From Burkholderiaceae bacterium (lineage in GTDB: Bacteria > Pseudomonadota > Gammaproteobacteria > Burkholderiales > Burkholderiaceae_D): a stretch of 64,000 nucleotides of DNA. The stretch is taken from assembly GCA_004298905.1 (NCBI GenBank), contig SCTK01000019.1, positions 118,521-182,520 on the forward strand, in the 5' to 3' direction. A program made the position numbers and the translations under genes. This document shows, in pieces, positions 1 through 7,984 of this stretch (the first letter of the stretch is position 1; every line of letters starts with the position of its first letter). A model generated the notes under the pieces. The model ran no database searches. It saw nothing but the letters and a program-made list of their open reading frames with translations, and had not been told where the DNA came from.

Positions 1-885
1 GAACAGCGGCGCGACCAGGCCATAAGCAATGCCGCGATGGCTGACGCACTCGCCCACAGCGTACACGCGTGGGTCGTAAGTCTGCATCGTGTCGTTGACG
101 ACAATGCCGCGATTGCAATGAATACCAGCGCTCTCGGCCAGTTCGGTATTGGGGCGTATGCCGACCGCCATCACCACCAGTTCCGCCGGAATTTCCATGC
201 CATCCTTGAAGCGGATGGATTTCACATGACCGGCATCGTCGCCAATCAACGCTTCGGTGTTTTTTTGCAGCAGGAAATTGATGCCCTTGTCTTCCAGCGA
301 CTTCTGCAGCAGATCGGCCGCCGTCTTGTCGAGCTGACGCTCCATCAGCCACGGCATCAGGTGCACTACCGTCACATCCATGCCGCGCAACTTCAAGCCG
401 TTGGCCGCTTCCAGGCCCAGCAGGCCGCCACCGATGACCACCGCATGCTTGTGCTGCTTCGCGGCTTCGATCATGTAATTGGTGTCATAAATATCGCGGT
501 AGCCGATCACGCCTTTCAAATCCTTGCCCGGCACCGGCAGGATGAAGGGGTTGGAACCGGTGGACAGCAGCAGACGATCATAGGTTTCGGTCGTGCCGTC
601 TTCGGCGATCACCAGACGATTCTTGCGGTCGATCTTGGTAATTTTTTTGTTCAGGTGCAGATTGATCTTGTTTTCTTCATACCAATCGACATCATTGAGC
701 ATGATGTCCTTGATGGTCTGCTCACCGGCCAGTACGGGCGAGAGCAGAATGCGGTTGTAATTGGCGTGCGGCTCGGCACCAAACACCGTGATGTCGTACA
801 TGTCCGGCGCAATTTTCAACAGCTCTTCCAGCGTGCGCACACCGGCCATGCCGTTGCCGACCATCACCAATTTCATCTTTTTCAT
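1..885 (-). CDS. nirB: Assimilatory nitrite reductase [NAD(P)H], large subunit, N-terminal part
   Basis: Cytoplasmic siroheme/FAD enzyme that reduces nitrite to ammonium. Only the first 295 codons lie in the window; the gene runs off the left edge, so the 2Fe-2S and siroheme domains are not visible. The translation starts MKKMKLVMVGNGMAGVRT, an FAD-binding Rossmann motif. It has a second dinucleotide motif, VVIGGGLLGLEAANGL, near residues 149-164 and the conserved SNPFILPVPG between them, which is the NirB/NasB layout. The ATG at 885 has a GGAG about 10 nt upstream. The gene diverges from the nitrate transporter at 1329 and has its own sigma-54 promoter, so nitrogen control through NtrC is likely. 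Confidence 0.93.
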   Translation of the reverse strand, partial: MKKMKLVMVGNGMAGVRTLEELLKIAPDMYDITVFGAEPHANYNRILLSPVLAGEQTIKDIMLNDVDWYEENKINLHLNKKITKIDRKNRLVIAEDGTTETYDRLLLSTGSNPFILPVPGKDLKGVIGYRDIYDTNYMIEAAKQHKHAVVIGGGLLGLEAANGLKLRGMDVTVVHLMPWLMERQLDKTAADLLQKSLEDKGINFLLQKNTEALIGDDAGHVKSIRFKDGMEIPAELVVMAVGIRPNTELAESAGIHCNRGIVVNDTMQTYDPRVYAVGECVSHRGIAYGLVAPLF

Positions 886-925
886 CCAGGAACTCCAGTA
901 CGATCTTCAGAACAATCCATATATT

Positions 926-942
926 AGCAAAAGCGGTGCCAA
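926..942 (-). promoter_or_regulatory. Sigma-54 promoter of nirB
   Basis: On the minus strand the sequence reads TTGGCAC-CGCTT-TTGCT. The GG (-24) and GC (-12) elements are separated by exactly 10 bp, as RpoN requires. The expected transcription start is near 914, about 30 nt before the nirB ATG. RpoN recognition of this pattern is established; use in this organism is inferred. Confidence 0.78.
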
Positions 943-1044
943 TTCCGGGACGACCGCATCAGCGCTTGCTTTCAACGGACCTTAACGGACAGACACACAA
1001 CGTGTTATCGGCATGAATGCACTTTGCCGCACCAGACCATGCCC

Positions 1045-1070
1045 AACATTTGTGCGTTTGCACAAATGTT
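1045..1070. promoter_or_regulatory. 26-bp palindrome in the nirB/nitrate-transporter intergenic region
   Basis: A perfect 11-bp inverted repeat, AACATTTGTGC-N4-GCACAAATGTT, lies between the two divergent sigma-54 promoters. It is about 105 bp from the nirB promoter and 180 bp from the transporter promoter, which is enhancer distance for both. It has no T-tract, so it looks like an operator or activator site rather than a terminator. The binding protein is unknown. Its half-site orientation (GTGC..GCAC) is the reverse of a textbook NtrC site. Confidence 0.55.
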
Positions 1071-1080
1071 CACATTTTCT

Positions 1081-1125
1081 GCACCAACATTGCCCTGTCG
1101 CACCAAACTACATTGGCCTGCACCA
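1081..1125 (+). promoter_or_regulatory. Phased GCACCA repeats, candidate activator half-sites
   Basis: GCACCA occurs at 1081, 1100 and 1120, that is at 19-20 bp intervals (about two helical turns); a fourth lies at 1029. GCACCA equals the left half of the NtrC consensus (GCACCA..TGGTGC), but the right halves are poor. Assignment to NtrC is a guess based on the neighbouring sigma-54 promoters. Confidence 0.3.
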
Positions 1126-1249
1126 TCCTCGCAACCCACAATGATGCAACATCATCGACTGCAAGGGCTTCCGCACAACCGTCAATCATTCCGCGCACAG
1201 GCTTGAAACCCGCAGCCAGCCTTGCTGGTGCGCCCCATGCCTCGAGACG

Positions 1250-1265
1250 TGGCACAGCCTTTGCA
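1250..1265 (+). promoter_or_regulatory. Sigma-54 promoter of the nitrate transporter
   Basis: TGGCAC-AGCCT-TTGCA is a near-consensus RpoN promoter with GG-N10-GC spacing. The expected start is near 1275, giving a leader of about 54 nt before the ATG at 1329. It diverges from the equivalent promoter of nirB. Confidence 0.8.
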
Positions 1266-1328
1266 TAGTGCGAACCAGCTTGTTTATCAGCTCATTTACC
1301 CGTTTTGTTTTTCAACTCAAGGAATGTC

Positions 1329-2543
1329 ATGGCAAAAACTTCATTTTTGAAAGCCGGTCACACGCCCAGTCTGATCGCGGCCTTTCTGTATTTCGACATG
1401 AGCTTCATGGTGTGGGTGATGCTCGGCCCATTGGGTGTACAGATCGCCAAGGATCTGGGCCTGAGCGCCGCGCAAAAAGGTGTGATGGTCAGTACCCCGA
1501 TTCTGGCCGGTGCGCTGTTGCGCATGGTCTGGGGCATGATGGTCGACCACCTCAAACCGAAAATGGCCGGCCTCATCGGTCAAGTCATCGTCATCGCCGC
1601 GCTGCTGTATGCCTGGCACTTCGGTATTCACAGCTATGAAGAAACACTGATCCTCGGCGTGTTCCTTGGCGTCGCCGGTGCTTCGTTTGCTGTCGCATTG
1701 CCGCTCGCTTCGCGCTGGTATCCGGCGGAACACCAAGGCACCGCGCTCGGCATCGCGGGTGCGGGCAACTCTGGTACCGCCTTTGCAGCGCTGTTCGGCC
1801 CTGGTCTGGCCATCGCCTTCGGCTGGCAAAACGTGTTCGGCATTGCCTGCATTCCGCTGGCGATCACGCTGGTGCTGTATTTCATTCTGGCCAAGGACAG
1901 CCCGGAATGCCCGCCCGCCAAAACGCTGGGCGATTATCTGAAAGTGCTGAAAGACAAGGACGCCTGGTGGTTCATGCTGTTCTATAGCGTGACCTTCGGT
2001 GGCTTCGTCGGCCTGGCTGCTTCGCTGACGATTTATTTCAACACGCAATACGGTCTGGACCCGAAAATGGCTGGCTACTTCACCGCTGCCTGCGTATTCG
2101 CCGGTTCGCTGATGCGCCCGCTCGGCGGCTTCCTGGCTGACCGTGTCGGTGGCATCAAGTCGCTGTCGCTGATGTACATCATGGCCGCTTCGATGATCGC
2201 CATCGTCAGTACCGGCCTGGAATCGCAATGGGTCGCGCTGGGTGTATTCATGCTCGCCATGCTGGCGCTGGGCGTGGGCAACGGCTCGGTGTTCCAGTTG
2301 GTGCCGCAACGCTTCCGCAAGGAAATCGGCGTGATCACCGGACTGGTCGGTATGGCCGGCGGTTTCGGCGGTTACTATCTGGGCATCAGCCTGGGTTATT
2401 CCAGACAACTGACGGGCAGCTACCAAACCGGCTTCCTGATGTTTGCCGCTCTGGCCATCCTTGCCCTGGTCGGCCTGACCTCGGTGAAAAAACGCTGGCG
2501 CACCACCTGGGGCAGCGCAGCAATGACGACTGCCAAGATCTAA
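1329..2543 (+). CDS. nasA: MFS nitrate/nitrite transporter (NarK/NasA family)
   Basis: 404-residue inner-membrane protein with about 12 hydrophobic segments. The nitrate-signature stretches of the NNP family are visible: GAGNSGTAFAALFGP near residues 142-156 and GMAGGFGGYYLG near 340-351. It should import nitrate for assimilation, in keeping with nirB next door. The ATG at 1329 is chosen over the in-frame ATG at 1305 because AAGGAA lies 6-11 nt before it and the protein then begins MAKTSFLKAG like its relatives. It is driven by a sigma-54 promoter and followed by a strong terminator. A respiratory NarK role is less likely, because no narGHI is seen. Confidence 0.9.
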   Translation: MAKTSFLKAGHTPSLIAAFLYFDMSFMVWVMLGPLGVQIAKDLGLSAAQKGVMVSTPILAGALLRMVWGMMVDHLKPKMAGLIGQVIVIAALLYAWHFGIHSYEETLILGVFLGVAGASFAVALPLASRWYPAEHQGTALGIAGAGNSGTAFAALFGPGLAIAFGWQNVFGIACIPLAITLVLYFILAKDSPECPPAKTLGDYLKVLKDKDAWWFMLFYSVTFGGFVGLAASLTIYFNTQYGLDPKMAGYFTAACVFAGSLMRPLGGFLADRVGGIKSLSLMYIMAASMIAIVSTGLESQWVALGVFMLAMLALGVGNGSVFQLVPQRFRKEIGVITGLVGMAGGFGGYYLGISLGYSRQLTGSYQTGFLMFAALAILALVGLTSVKKRWRTTWGSAAMTTAKI

Positions 2544-2567
2544 TCACGGTTTGATCGTTACAATGAG

Positions 2568-2600
2568 CGGCGTGCAATTTCGGTTGCACGCCGTTTTTTT
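2568..2600 (+). terminator. Rho-independent terminator after the nitrate transporter
   Basis: CGGCGTGCAA-N6-TTGCACGCCG is a perfect 10-bp stem followed directly by seven T residues. It separates the transporter from the downstream kinase gene. Confidence 0.93.
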
Positions 2601-2623
2601 ATTCCCCATACCAATACAACACC

Positions 2624-4327
2624 ATGCCGCTCACCATCGCCGCCAGTCATACTTCGCTCACCGGACCGCGTCCGCGCAATGAAGATTTTGTCGGCATGGT
2701 GACGCCGAATGAACCGGAGCTGTCGACCAAGGGTTTGCTCGCGGCGATTGCCGATGGCGTGTCCGGCAACGATGGCGGGCGCGAAGCCTCAGAATATTCA
2801 GTGCGCGGTTTGTTGACCGATTACTACGCCACCTCGGACACCTGGCCCGTCACGCAATCGCTCGACCGCGTGCTCAAGGCAATCAACCGCTGGGTCAATC
2901 AACAGGGCGCCATCCGGCGCGAACTGGCGGGCATGGCGACCACGCTGACTGCGCTCGTGCTGCGCGGCAATTTCTATTACTTCGCGCATGTCGGCGATAC
3001 GCGTCTGTATCTGCTGCGCGATGGCGCGTTGACGCGGCTGACCACCGACCATGTCTGGGATCGGCCGGAAATGCAGCATGTGCTCACGCGCGCCATCGGT
3101 CTCGATTCGCAACTGGCCGTCGATCACGGCATGGGAGAGACGCGCGTCAATGACGTCTTCCTGCTGGTCAGCGACGGCGTCTGGTCCAGCCTGACTGAGT
3201 ACGACATCACCCAACATCTGCTCGCCTTCGCGCAAGGGCAGGTTGACGCTGCCCGCACCAGTGAAGACATCGTCAACGCCGCGCTGGCCGCTGGTTCGGG
3301 TGACAACAGCAGCGCCCTCGTGTTGAAGATCGATGCACTGCCGGAAGAAAATCTGCGCGATGCTGTTTCCGGTTCAGAACAATTGCCGGTGCCGCCGAAG
3401 CTGAAAGTGGGCCAGAGTATTGATGGCTATGAGGTGGAAGAAATCATCCACGCCTCGCAAGCCACCCTGCTCTATCGCGTCGTCGATCCGAAAACGCAAC
3501 GCAAGCTGGTGCTCAAGACCCTGCACCCCGACCGCGCCAACGATGCGCAGGAGCGCAGCGCCTTTGCTCATGAAGAGTGGCTGGCCAAGCGCGTGGTCGC
3601 GCGTTTTTTTCCGCAGGTGATTCAACCCGAACAAAAAAATTATTTCTATTACCTCACCACCTGGCATCCGGGCAGCAACCTGCAGCAACGGCTCGACGCC
3701 GGTGAGCACTTCACGGCGCCCGATGTCATCAACCTTGGCAGCAAACTCGTGCGCGCCATCGGTGCTCTGCACCGGCGCAGCATCCTGCACCGCGACATCA
3801 AGCCCGCCAACGTGCACCTGGGTGACGACGGTGAATTGCGCATCCTCGATCTCGGCGTCGCCCAATCCGGCCTGGAAGCCGAGAACGCCACCGGCGCACC
3901 GCAGGCCGGCACCCCCTCATTTCTCGCGCCGGAGCAATTCGACAACGCGCCACCCTCGCGCCAAACCGATATCTATGCGGTTGGCGTCACACTGTATTTT
4001 CTGCTCACGCGCCGCTATCCCTATGGTGAAGTCGAGCCCTTCCAGCATCCCCGCTTCGGCACGCCCACACCCCCCAGCCGCACGCGCCACGATTTACCCC
4101 TGTGGCTGGAAAATGTATTGCTCAAGGCCGTCGCCAAAGATCCCACCGACCGTTTTGAAACTGCAGAAGAATTTTTGCTCGCCCTCGAGCGCGGCGCCAC
4201 CAGCCCGCTACCCCAGCACAGCCGCGCGCCGTTGATCAAGCGCGACCCACTCGCCCTCTGGCGCGCCATCGCACTCACATCCATCGTGATCAATCTTCTA
4301 CTGCTTTACGTATTGGTAGTGCGATAG
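2624..4327 (+). CDS. Bifunctional PP2C phosphatase / Ser-Thr protein kinase with C-terminal membrane anchor
   Basis: 567 residues. The N-terminal part (about 1-240) is a PP2C phosphatase with the metal motifs DGVSGNDGG, HVGDTRLYLL, SDGVW and DNSSALV. The second part (about 265-530) is an Hanks-type kinase: a lysine in LVLKTLH, catalytic HRDIKPANV near 388-396, DLG instead of DFG near 408, APEQF near 436 and TDIYAVGVTLYFLL. The last ~20 residues form one transmembrane helix ending YVLVVR. Such fusions accompany nitrate assimilation genes in Burkholderiales; the substrate is unknown. It has no clear Shine-Dalgarno and lies 24 bp after a terminator, so it probably has its own promoter or weak read-through. 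Its 3' end is duplicated at 7985-8062. Confidence 0.88.
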   Translation: MPLTIAASHTSLTGPRPRNEDFVGMVTPNEPELSTKGLLAAIADGVSGNDGGREASEYSVRGLLTDYYATSDTWPVTQSLDRVLKAINRWVNQQGAIRRELAGMATTLTALVLRGNFYYFAHVGDTRLYLLRDGALTRLTTDHVWDRPEMQHVLTRAIGLDSQLAVDHGMGETRVNDVFLLVSDGVWSSLTEYDITQHLLAFAQGQVDAARTSEDIVNAALAAGSGDNSSALVLKIDALPEENLRDAVSGSEQLPVPPKLKVGQSIDGYEVEEIIHASQATLLYRVVDPKTQRKLVLKTLHPDRANDAQERSAFAHEEWLAKRVVARFFPQVIQPEQKNYFYYLTTWHPGSNLQQRLDAGEHFTAPDVINLGSKLVRAIGALHRRSILHRDIKPANVHLGDDGELRILDLGVAQSGLEAENATGAPQAGTPSFLAPEQFDNAPPSRQTDIYAVGVTLYFLLTRRYPYGEVEPFQHPRFGTPTPPSRTRHDLPLWLENVLLKAVAKDPTDRFETAEEFLLALERGATSPLPQHSRAPLIKRDPLALWRAIALTSIVINLLLLYVLVVR

Positions 4328-4340
4328 ATTGAAGCTCATC
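4263..4340 (+). repeat. Direct repeat, left copy (3' end of the kinase gene)
   Basis: These 78 bp, coding the last ~20 residues of the kinase plus 14 bp of flank, match 7985-8062 at 70 of 78 positions without gaps. The two copies bracket the MCE transporter operon and the insertion-sequence stub. Confidence 0.88.
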
Positions 4341-4359
4341 GGAAAAATCATGAGCACGC

Positions 4360-4938
4360 CTACTTGTCCTGATTTTTCGGACGCCGCAGCAGCAGGGACG
4401 GATTTTCCTTCACCTTGTCGGTGAATTCGCCCACGTCGCCGAGCACCTTGCTGGTCTTGTTTTCGATGGTGGAAAATCTTTCCAGCACCTTGGGTAACTG
4501 ATCGAGCAACGTTGCCAGCTCGCTTGGTTCGGAAGGAATCTCGGGAACCTGATCGGACGGTGTCGCCGCCGTCAGCATCTGCGCACTGGGGCTGCCGCCG
4601 TTCAGTTCGATAAAGATCACCCCCGTGATGCCTTTCAAGTGCAGGCTGGCGCGGGTATCAGTTTTTACCGGCGCGTCCTTGCGCAGGCGCACATCAACCA
4701 GCACCAGACGCGAATTTTCCGGGTCGATACTCATCGCCTTGACGGTACCCACATCGACACCATGAAACTTGACCGGGTCACCGAGCGACAGTCCGCTGAC
4801 CGATTCGGCAAAATGAATGCGATAGAGCACGTCGTCACGATGGCCGGAGTGGCCCAGCCAGATGGCAAAGAATGCTGCCGCCACCGACAGCACGACAATG
4901 AACAGCCCTTCGAGAAAATAGTGGTTGTCAGTTTCCAT
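4360..4938 (-). CDS. MCE-domain (MlaD-like) substrate-binding protein
   Basis: 192 residues: one N-terminal transmembrane helix (about 10-29), then an MCE domain (about 36-115) with SGLSLGDPVKFHGVDVGTV and KGITGVIFIELNGG, then a short helical tail with several charged residues. MCE proteins sit in the periplasm, bind lipids and work with an ABC pair. It is short compared with the long mammalian-entry proteins and close to MlaD in size. It is the last gene of the operon, overlapping the ATPase gene by 11 bp, and it converges on the kinase gene. Substrate (phospholipid or other lipid) cannot be read from sequence. Confidence 0.88.
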   Translation of the reverse strand: METDNHYFLEGLFIVVLSVAAAFFAIWLGHSGHRDDVLYRIHFAESVSGLSLGDPVKFHGVDVGTVKAMSIDPENSRLVLVDVRLRKDAPVKTDTRASLHLKGITGVIFIELNGGSPSAQMLTAATPSDQVPEIPSEPSELATLLDQLPKVLERFSTIENKTSKVLGDVGEFTDKVKENPSLLLRRPKNQDK

Positions 4939-5719
4939 GATGCGTTCCTTTATGACTTTGCTGGCTCGCTTTCAGCGCGCCCTGCGCTCGCGGGTTGTGC
5001 AGAAATTCACGGATCCACGGCTGCCTGGATTTCATCAAGCCATCCAGCGTATCGATCACAATCTTCTGTTCGACCAGGATGGCGACGCGGTGACAGACCG
5101 TGAACAGCGTCGTGAGGTCGTGCGTGACGACCACCACAGTGATGCCCAGGCTGCGGTTCAGTTGCAGGATCAGCGCATCGATGCTGCTGGCGATCAGCGG
5201 GTCGAGATCGGAGGTCGGCTCGTCCAGGAACAGAATGCGCGGATCGAGCGCCAGCGTGCGCGCCAACGCAGCGCGCTTGACCATGCCGCCGGACAGCTGG
5301 GCCGGAAACTTGGTGCTGCTGTCGGCCGGCAAGCCCGCCAGCTCCAGTTTCAGCGCGGCGAGCTTTTCCTGTTCCGGCGGCGGCAGGCCGCTGTATTGAC
5401 GCAAGGGCAGCAAGACATTCTGCGCCACCGACAGCGAAGAAAACAGCGCGCCTTGCTGGAACAGCACGCCGATCAGCGCGGCTTTCTCCTCCGGCTCCAG
5501 CGTGCCCACTGGTTTGCCATACAACAACACTTCGCCGCGATCAGGGCGATGCAGCCCGGTCAGCGTTTTGAGCAGCACCGATTTGCCCGAACCGGAACCG
5601 CCGGCGATGCCGATGATTTCGCCGGCTTGAATATCGAAATCAATATTGTCATGTACCGTCTGCTTGCCGAAGCGGTTGACAATGCCGCGCGCGGAAATAA
5701 TTGGCTCGGTTGTTTTCAT
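4928..5719 (-). CDS. ABC transporter ATP-binding protein (MlaF-like)
   Basis: 263-residue cytoplasmic ATPase. Walker A GGSGSGKS lies at about 40-47, the signature LSGGMVKRAALAR near 143-155, Walker B ILFLDEPTSDLDP follows at once, and the H-loop is in VVVTHDL. LSGGM with a lysine after it is typical of the MlaF/Ttg2A subfamily that partners MCE proteins. The start overlaps the permease stop by 4 bp (ATGA), so translation is probably coupled. It should energise lipid transfer between the membranes. Confidence 0.92.
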   Translation of the reverse strand: MKTTEPIISARGIVNRFGKQTVHDNIDFDIQAGEIIGIAGGSGSGKSVLLKTLTGLHRPDRGEVLLYGKPVGTLEPEEKAALIGVLFQQGALFSSLSVAQNVLLPLRQYSGLPPPEQEKLAALKLELAGLPADSSTKFPAQLSGGMVKRAALARTLALDPRILFLDEPTSDLDPLIASSIDALILQLNRSLGITVVVVTHDLTTLFTVCHRVAILVEQKIVIDTLDGLMKSRQPWIREFLHNPRAQGALKASQQSHKGTHHGN

Positions 5720-6849
5720 AGGTCAAGTTTTTCAAACAGAATGGAAAATAAAGCGTCGAGCACAATCACCAGGAAGATGGACTTGACCACCGCGCGCGTG
5801 GTTTCCTGGCCGACGCTTTCGGCCGAGTCGCGTACACGCAAGCCATGCATACAACCGATCACGGCGATGACGATGGCGAAGATTGGCGCTTTGAACAGGC
5901 CGACAAACAGATCGCTGCCATCGATCGCGCGATGCATCCGATCAAGATATTGCAAGGGCGAGATATGCAGCAACGCCTGCGCAATCGCGGCACCGCCCAG
6001 CAGCCCCATCATGTCGGCGAAAAAAGTCAGCAGTGGCAAAGTGATGATCAGCCCCAGCAGTCGCGGCACCACCAGCAGTTCGACCGGTTCCATGCCCATC
6101 ACATTCAGTGCATCGATTTCATCGCGCGCCTTCATTACGCCAATCTCGGCAGTGAAGGCCGAACCGGAACGCCCGGCCACCATGATGGCGGTGATCAGCA
6201 CGCCCATCTCGCGCAGCATCGACACGGCCACCAGGTTGACCATGAAATCCTCGCCGCCGTAGGGTCGCAATTGCGCCACGCTTTGATAACCGATGACGAT
6301 GCTGATCATTACCGCCATCAATCCGATAATCGGCAGGGCGCTGATGCCGGTAGCCATCACCTGGTGTGATACCGCGGCCAGGCGCAGATAACGCGGGTGC
6401 AGCAACGCATGGCGTGTGACGCTGGAAACGCGGCCGAGAAAAGTGACGATATCGAGCGTGTCGCGCCACGCCTCATCGGCGCCCTTGCCGATCTGGATTG
6501 CCAGCTCGCGCCAGCGCGGCAGTTTTTTGGGCTGTGGCAATGCTCGCAATTCAAGCCCGCAGACCAGATCGAGCAGCGCGCTGTGCTCGGGGCGCACGCC
6601 GCTGAAGACGATGCCTTGCTCGCGCAATTCACAGAGAAATAACGCGCCGGTCGAGTCGAGCGTGTCGAGATTGCGCAGATCGAGGGTGCTTACAGCGCAT
6701 TTCCTCCGATCGTGTTGCAGCGCCTCTTTTACCTGCGCAAGCGTATGCCAATCCAGCCTGCCTTGCAGCAACAGGCGCTCACCTTCTGTATTGATTGCAA
6801 TTGTTGAAGTGAAATCCGGTGACTGGGTTTGAAACTGAGCTTGCCGCAT
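5716..6849 (-). CDS. MlaE-type permease with fused N-terminal STAS domain
   Basis: 377 residues. The first ~105 resemble a STAS domain (TIAINTEGERLLLQGRLDW, TLDLRNLDTLDSTGALFL), a role filled by the separate MlaB protein in E. coli. The rest is an MlaE permease with about five membrane segments and the conserved GRSGSAFTAEIGVMKARDEIDAL. It is the first gene of a three-gene operon with the ATPase and MCE protein. The ATG at 6849 has no strong ribosome site in view, so a slightly different start is possible. The fusion of STAS to permease is common in Proteobacteria. Confidence 0.9.
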   Translation of the reverse strand: MRQAQFQTQSPDFTSTIAINTEGERLLLQGRLDWHTLAQVKEALQHDRRKCAVSTLDLRNLDTLDSTGALFLCELREQGIVFSGVRPEHSALLDLVCGLELRALPQPKKLPRWRELAIQIGKGADEAWRDTLDIVTFLGRVSSVTRHALLHPRYLRLAAVSHQVMATGISALPIIGLMAVMISIVIGYQSVAQLRPYGGEDFMVNLVAVSMLREMGVLITAIMVAGRSGSAFTAEIGVMKARDEIDALNVMGMEPVELLVVPRLLGLIITLPLLTFFADMMGLLGGAAIAQALLHISPLQYLDRMHRAIDGSDLFVGLFKAPIFAIVIAVIGCMHGLRVRDSAESVGQETTRAVVKSIFLVIVLDALFSILFEKLDL

Positions 6850-7072
6850 GGTTCACCCCCGTACGATCTATTCCCTCTCCCGCATGCGACTCCACCCGCG
6901 CTTCAACGCATAGTGGATCGGAGTCCCCTGTAGGGCAGGCTGGAGAATAAAAGGGACTTGAATCTTCTCTCGATTGATGGGATGGACTGCCCCCGAATTT
7001 GCACGGCATCATAGTGCCAGCTGGCGACGATTTGAGAGCGAGTCAGCATAACCAATCCGAGAGGAGCCCGAG

Positions 7073-7213
7073 ATGAATGCTACAACTGTTGCGGTGGATT
7101 TGGCAAAGAATGTGTTTCAACTGGCGGTGGCTGACGACCACTGGAAAGTCGTCGAGCAACAGCGACTCACACGCAGTCAGTTCGAACGCTGGTTCGACAA
7201 TCGCAATTGGTGA
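7073..7213 (+). pseudogene. Truncated IS110/IS1111-type transposase, N-terminal stub
   Basis: A 46-codon open frame preceded by GAGGAG codes for MNATTVAVDLAKNVFQLAVA and then a QRLTRSQFERWF segment. This is the start of the DEDD RuvC-like domain of IS1111-group transposases, with the first catalytic Asp in AVDLAK. The reading then stops at TGA at 7211-7213, after FDNRNW, where full-length proteins run on for about 300 residues, so nearly all of the enzyme is missing. The upstream segment containing GGACTGCCCCC near 6983 may be the old left end of the element. No right end is visible. Confidence 0.85.
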
Positions 7214-7395
7214 CGCAGATTCTATGTCGGCACGGGTCACAACAAAACCCACTTCAGATGCAGGATATACGACTGCAAGTCTTTTCCTCAAGCCAGTATT
7301 TTTATCGATCAGTTTCTTGGCTTTGGTGGGAAGTCCATATAGGAAGGGTTCGGCACCATCGCGAGCACACGCCAGAGCGAACGCTTGCAGGACTT
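7214..7395 (-). pseudogene. Possible coding remnant, function unknown
   Basis: One minus-strand frame stays open without a start codon of its own and reads protein-like text, for example DGAEPFLYGLPTKAKKL and TGLRKRLAVVYPASEVG. It abuts the breakpoint of the transposase stub on one side and the DUF4287 stop on the other. It could be the end of a gene cut by the insertion sequence. The reading is short and I recognise no family, so this is weak. Confidence 0.3.
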
Positions 7396-7397
7396 GC

Positions 7398-7625
7398 TCA
7401 CTTCTTGGCCTTCGGTGACTCGACCCAACCGTTGTCTTTGAACACGGCCCAGATGGCCATGGAGTGCCCGTGACCGAGGTCGAATTCTTCCTTCAACCAA
7501 GCTACAAGCGCGCTCGCTTTCATGTCGGGCTTGTATACGCCCGCCTTGGTGGCCAATGTCTTGAACTGCTCCGGCGTCTTGCCCGTTTTGGCGTGGATGT
7601 TGTCCAGATACGCTTGAAACGACAT
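7398..7625 (-). CDS. DUF4287 domain-containing protein
   Basis: 75-residue soluble protein, MSFQAYLDNIHAKTGKTPEQ at the start and GHGHSMAIWAVFKDNGW near the end, which is the DUF4287 pattern. Function is not known for the family; some members are fused to DUF5655 or sit beside glyoxalase-like genes. The ATG at 7625 is preceded by AGGAGAG at a good distance; the longer open frame to 7733 has no ribosome site. It is an isolated gene inside the degraded region. Intact frame and ribosome site argue that it is still expressed. Confidence 0.8.
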   Translation of the reverse strand: MSFQAYLDNIHAKTGKTPEQFKTLATKAGVYKPDMKASALVAWLKEEFDLGHGHSMAIWAVFKDNGWVESPKAKK

Positions 7626-7880
7626 CTTCGACTCTCCTCTCGCACATGCCTCGGTGACCATGAGGCGAAATTGTGTGGACGTGATGGGTGACTTCTGGCG
7701 CCTAACTAGAAGTAGACATCCTATTTGACGCAAAATAACGCGTCAACAAGAATATAAAAATTTGTATGTTCATAAATATGTACTACTTTCAAGCGGTTAT
7801 CTGTTTTTAGTACAGCCTAAGCAGCAAGATTCGCCTGAAACATTACAGCCTGCGTACTGAGCAGGCTTATGTGGATTGGA

Positions 7881-7941
7881 TTAACCAGCGACTTGCGCTC
7901 GTTTTTTGAGCGCTTAATCAAATGGCTATGCAGTGCATTCG
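7881..7941 (+). repeat. Double-hairpin dispersed repeat, copy 1
   Basis: Begins TTAACCAGCGACTT. Hairpin 1 is GCGCTC-N7-GAGCGC (7895-7913), then a TTAATCAAAT linker, then hairpin 2 around ATGC-AGT-GCAT (7928-7938). The same order of blocks occurs at 26052-26163 (minus strand, two units) and 63484-63546. Confidence 0.7.
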
Positions 7942-7984
7942 CTATATCTTGTTTCATGGCAAGCGTCATCCAAGAGAGATGGGT

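Noticed and set aside
37..927. 296-codon plus-strand frame opposite nirB
   Set aside because: It mirrors the nirB coding frame (His/Gln/Arg-rich translation) and has no family features; nirB on the minus strand is unmistakable.
1341..2426. 361-codon minus-strand frame opposite the nitrate transporter
   Set aside because: Rich in His, Arg, Gln and Asp with no hydrophobic core; it is an antisense shadow of a clear transporter gene.
4925..6262. 445-codon plus-strand frame over the MCE operon
   Set aside because: Antisense to three well-supported overlapping genes, no ribosome site, composition of a shadow frame.
6850..7213. A complete IS110-family element with a bridge/seek RNA
   Set aside because: Only the first 46 codons remain and no right end is found, so no functional guide RNA locus can be proposed.
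7694..7710. GTTAGGC on the minus strand upstream of the DUF4287 gene as an integron core site
   Set aside because: It lies about 75 bp from the start codon, that gene has its own ribosome site, and no second core or attC fold is seen.
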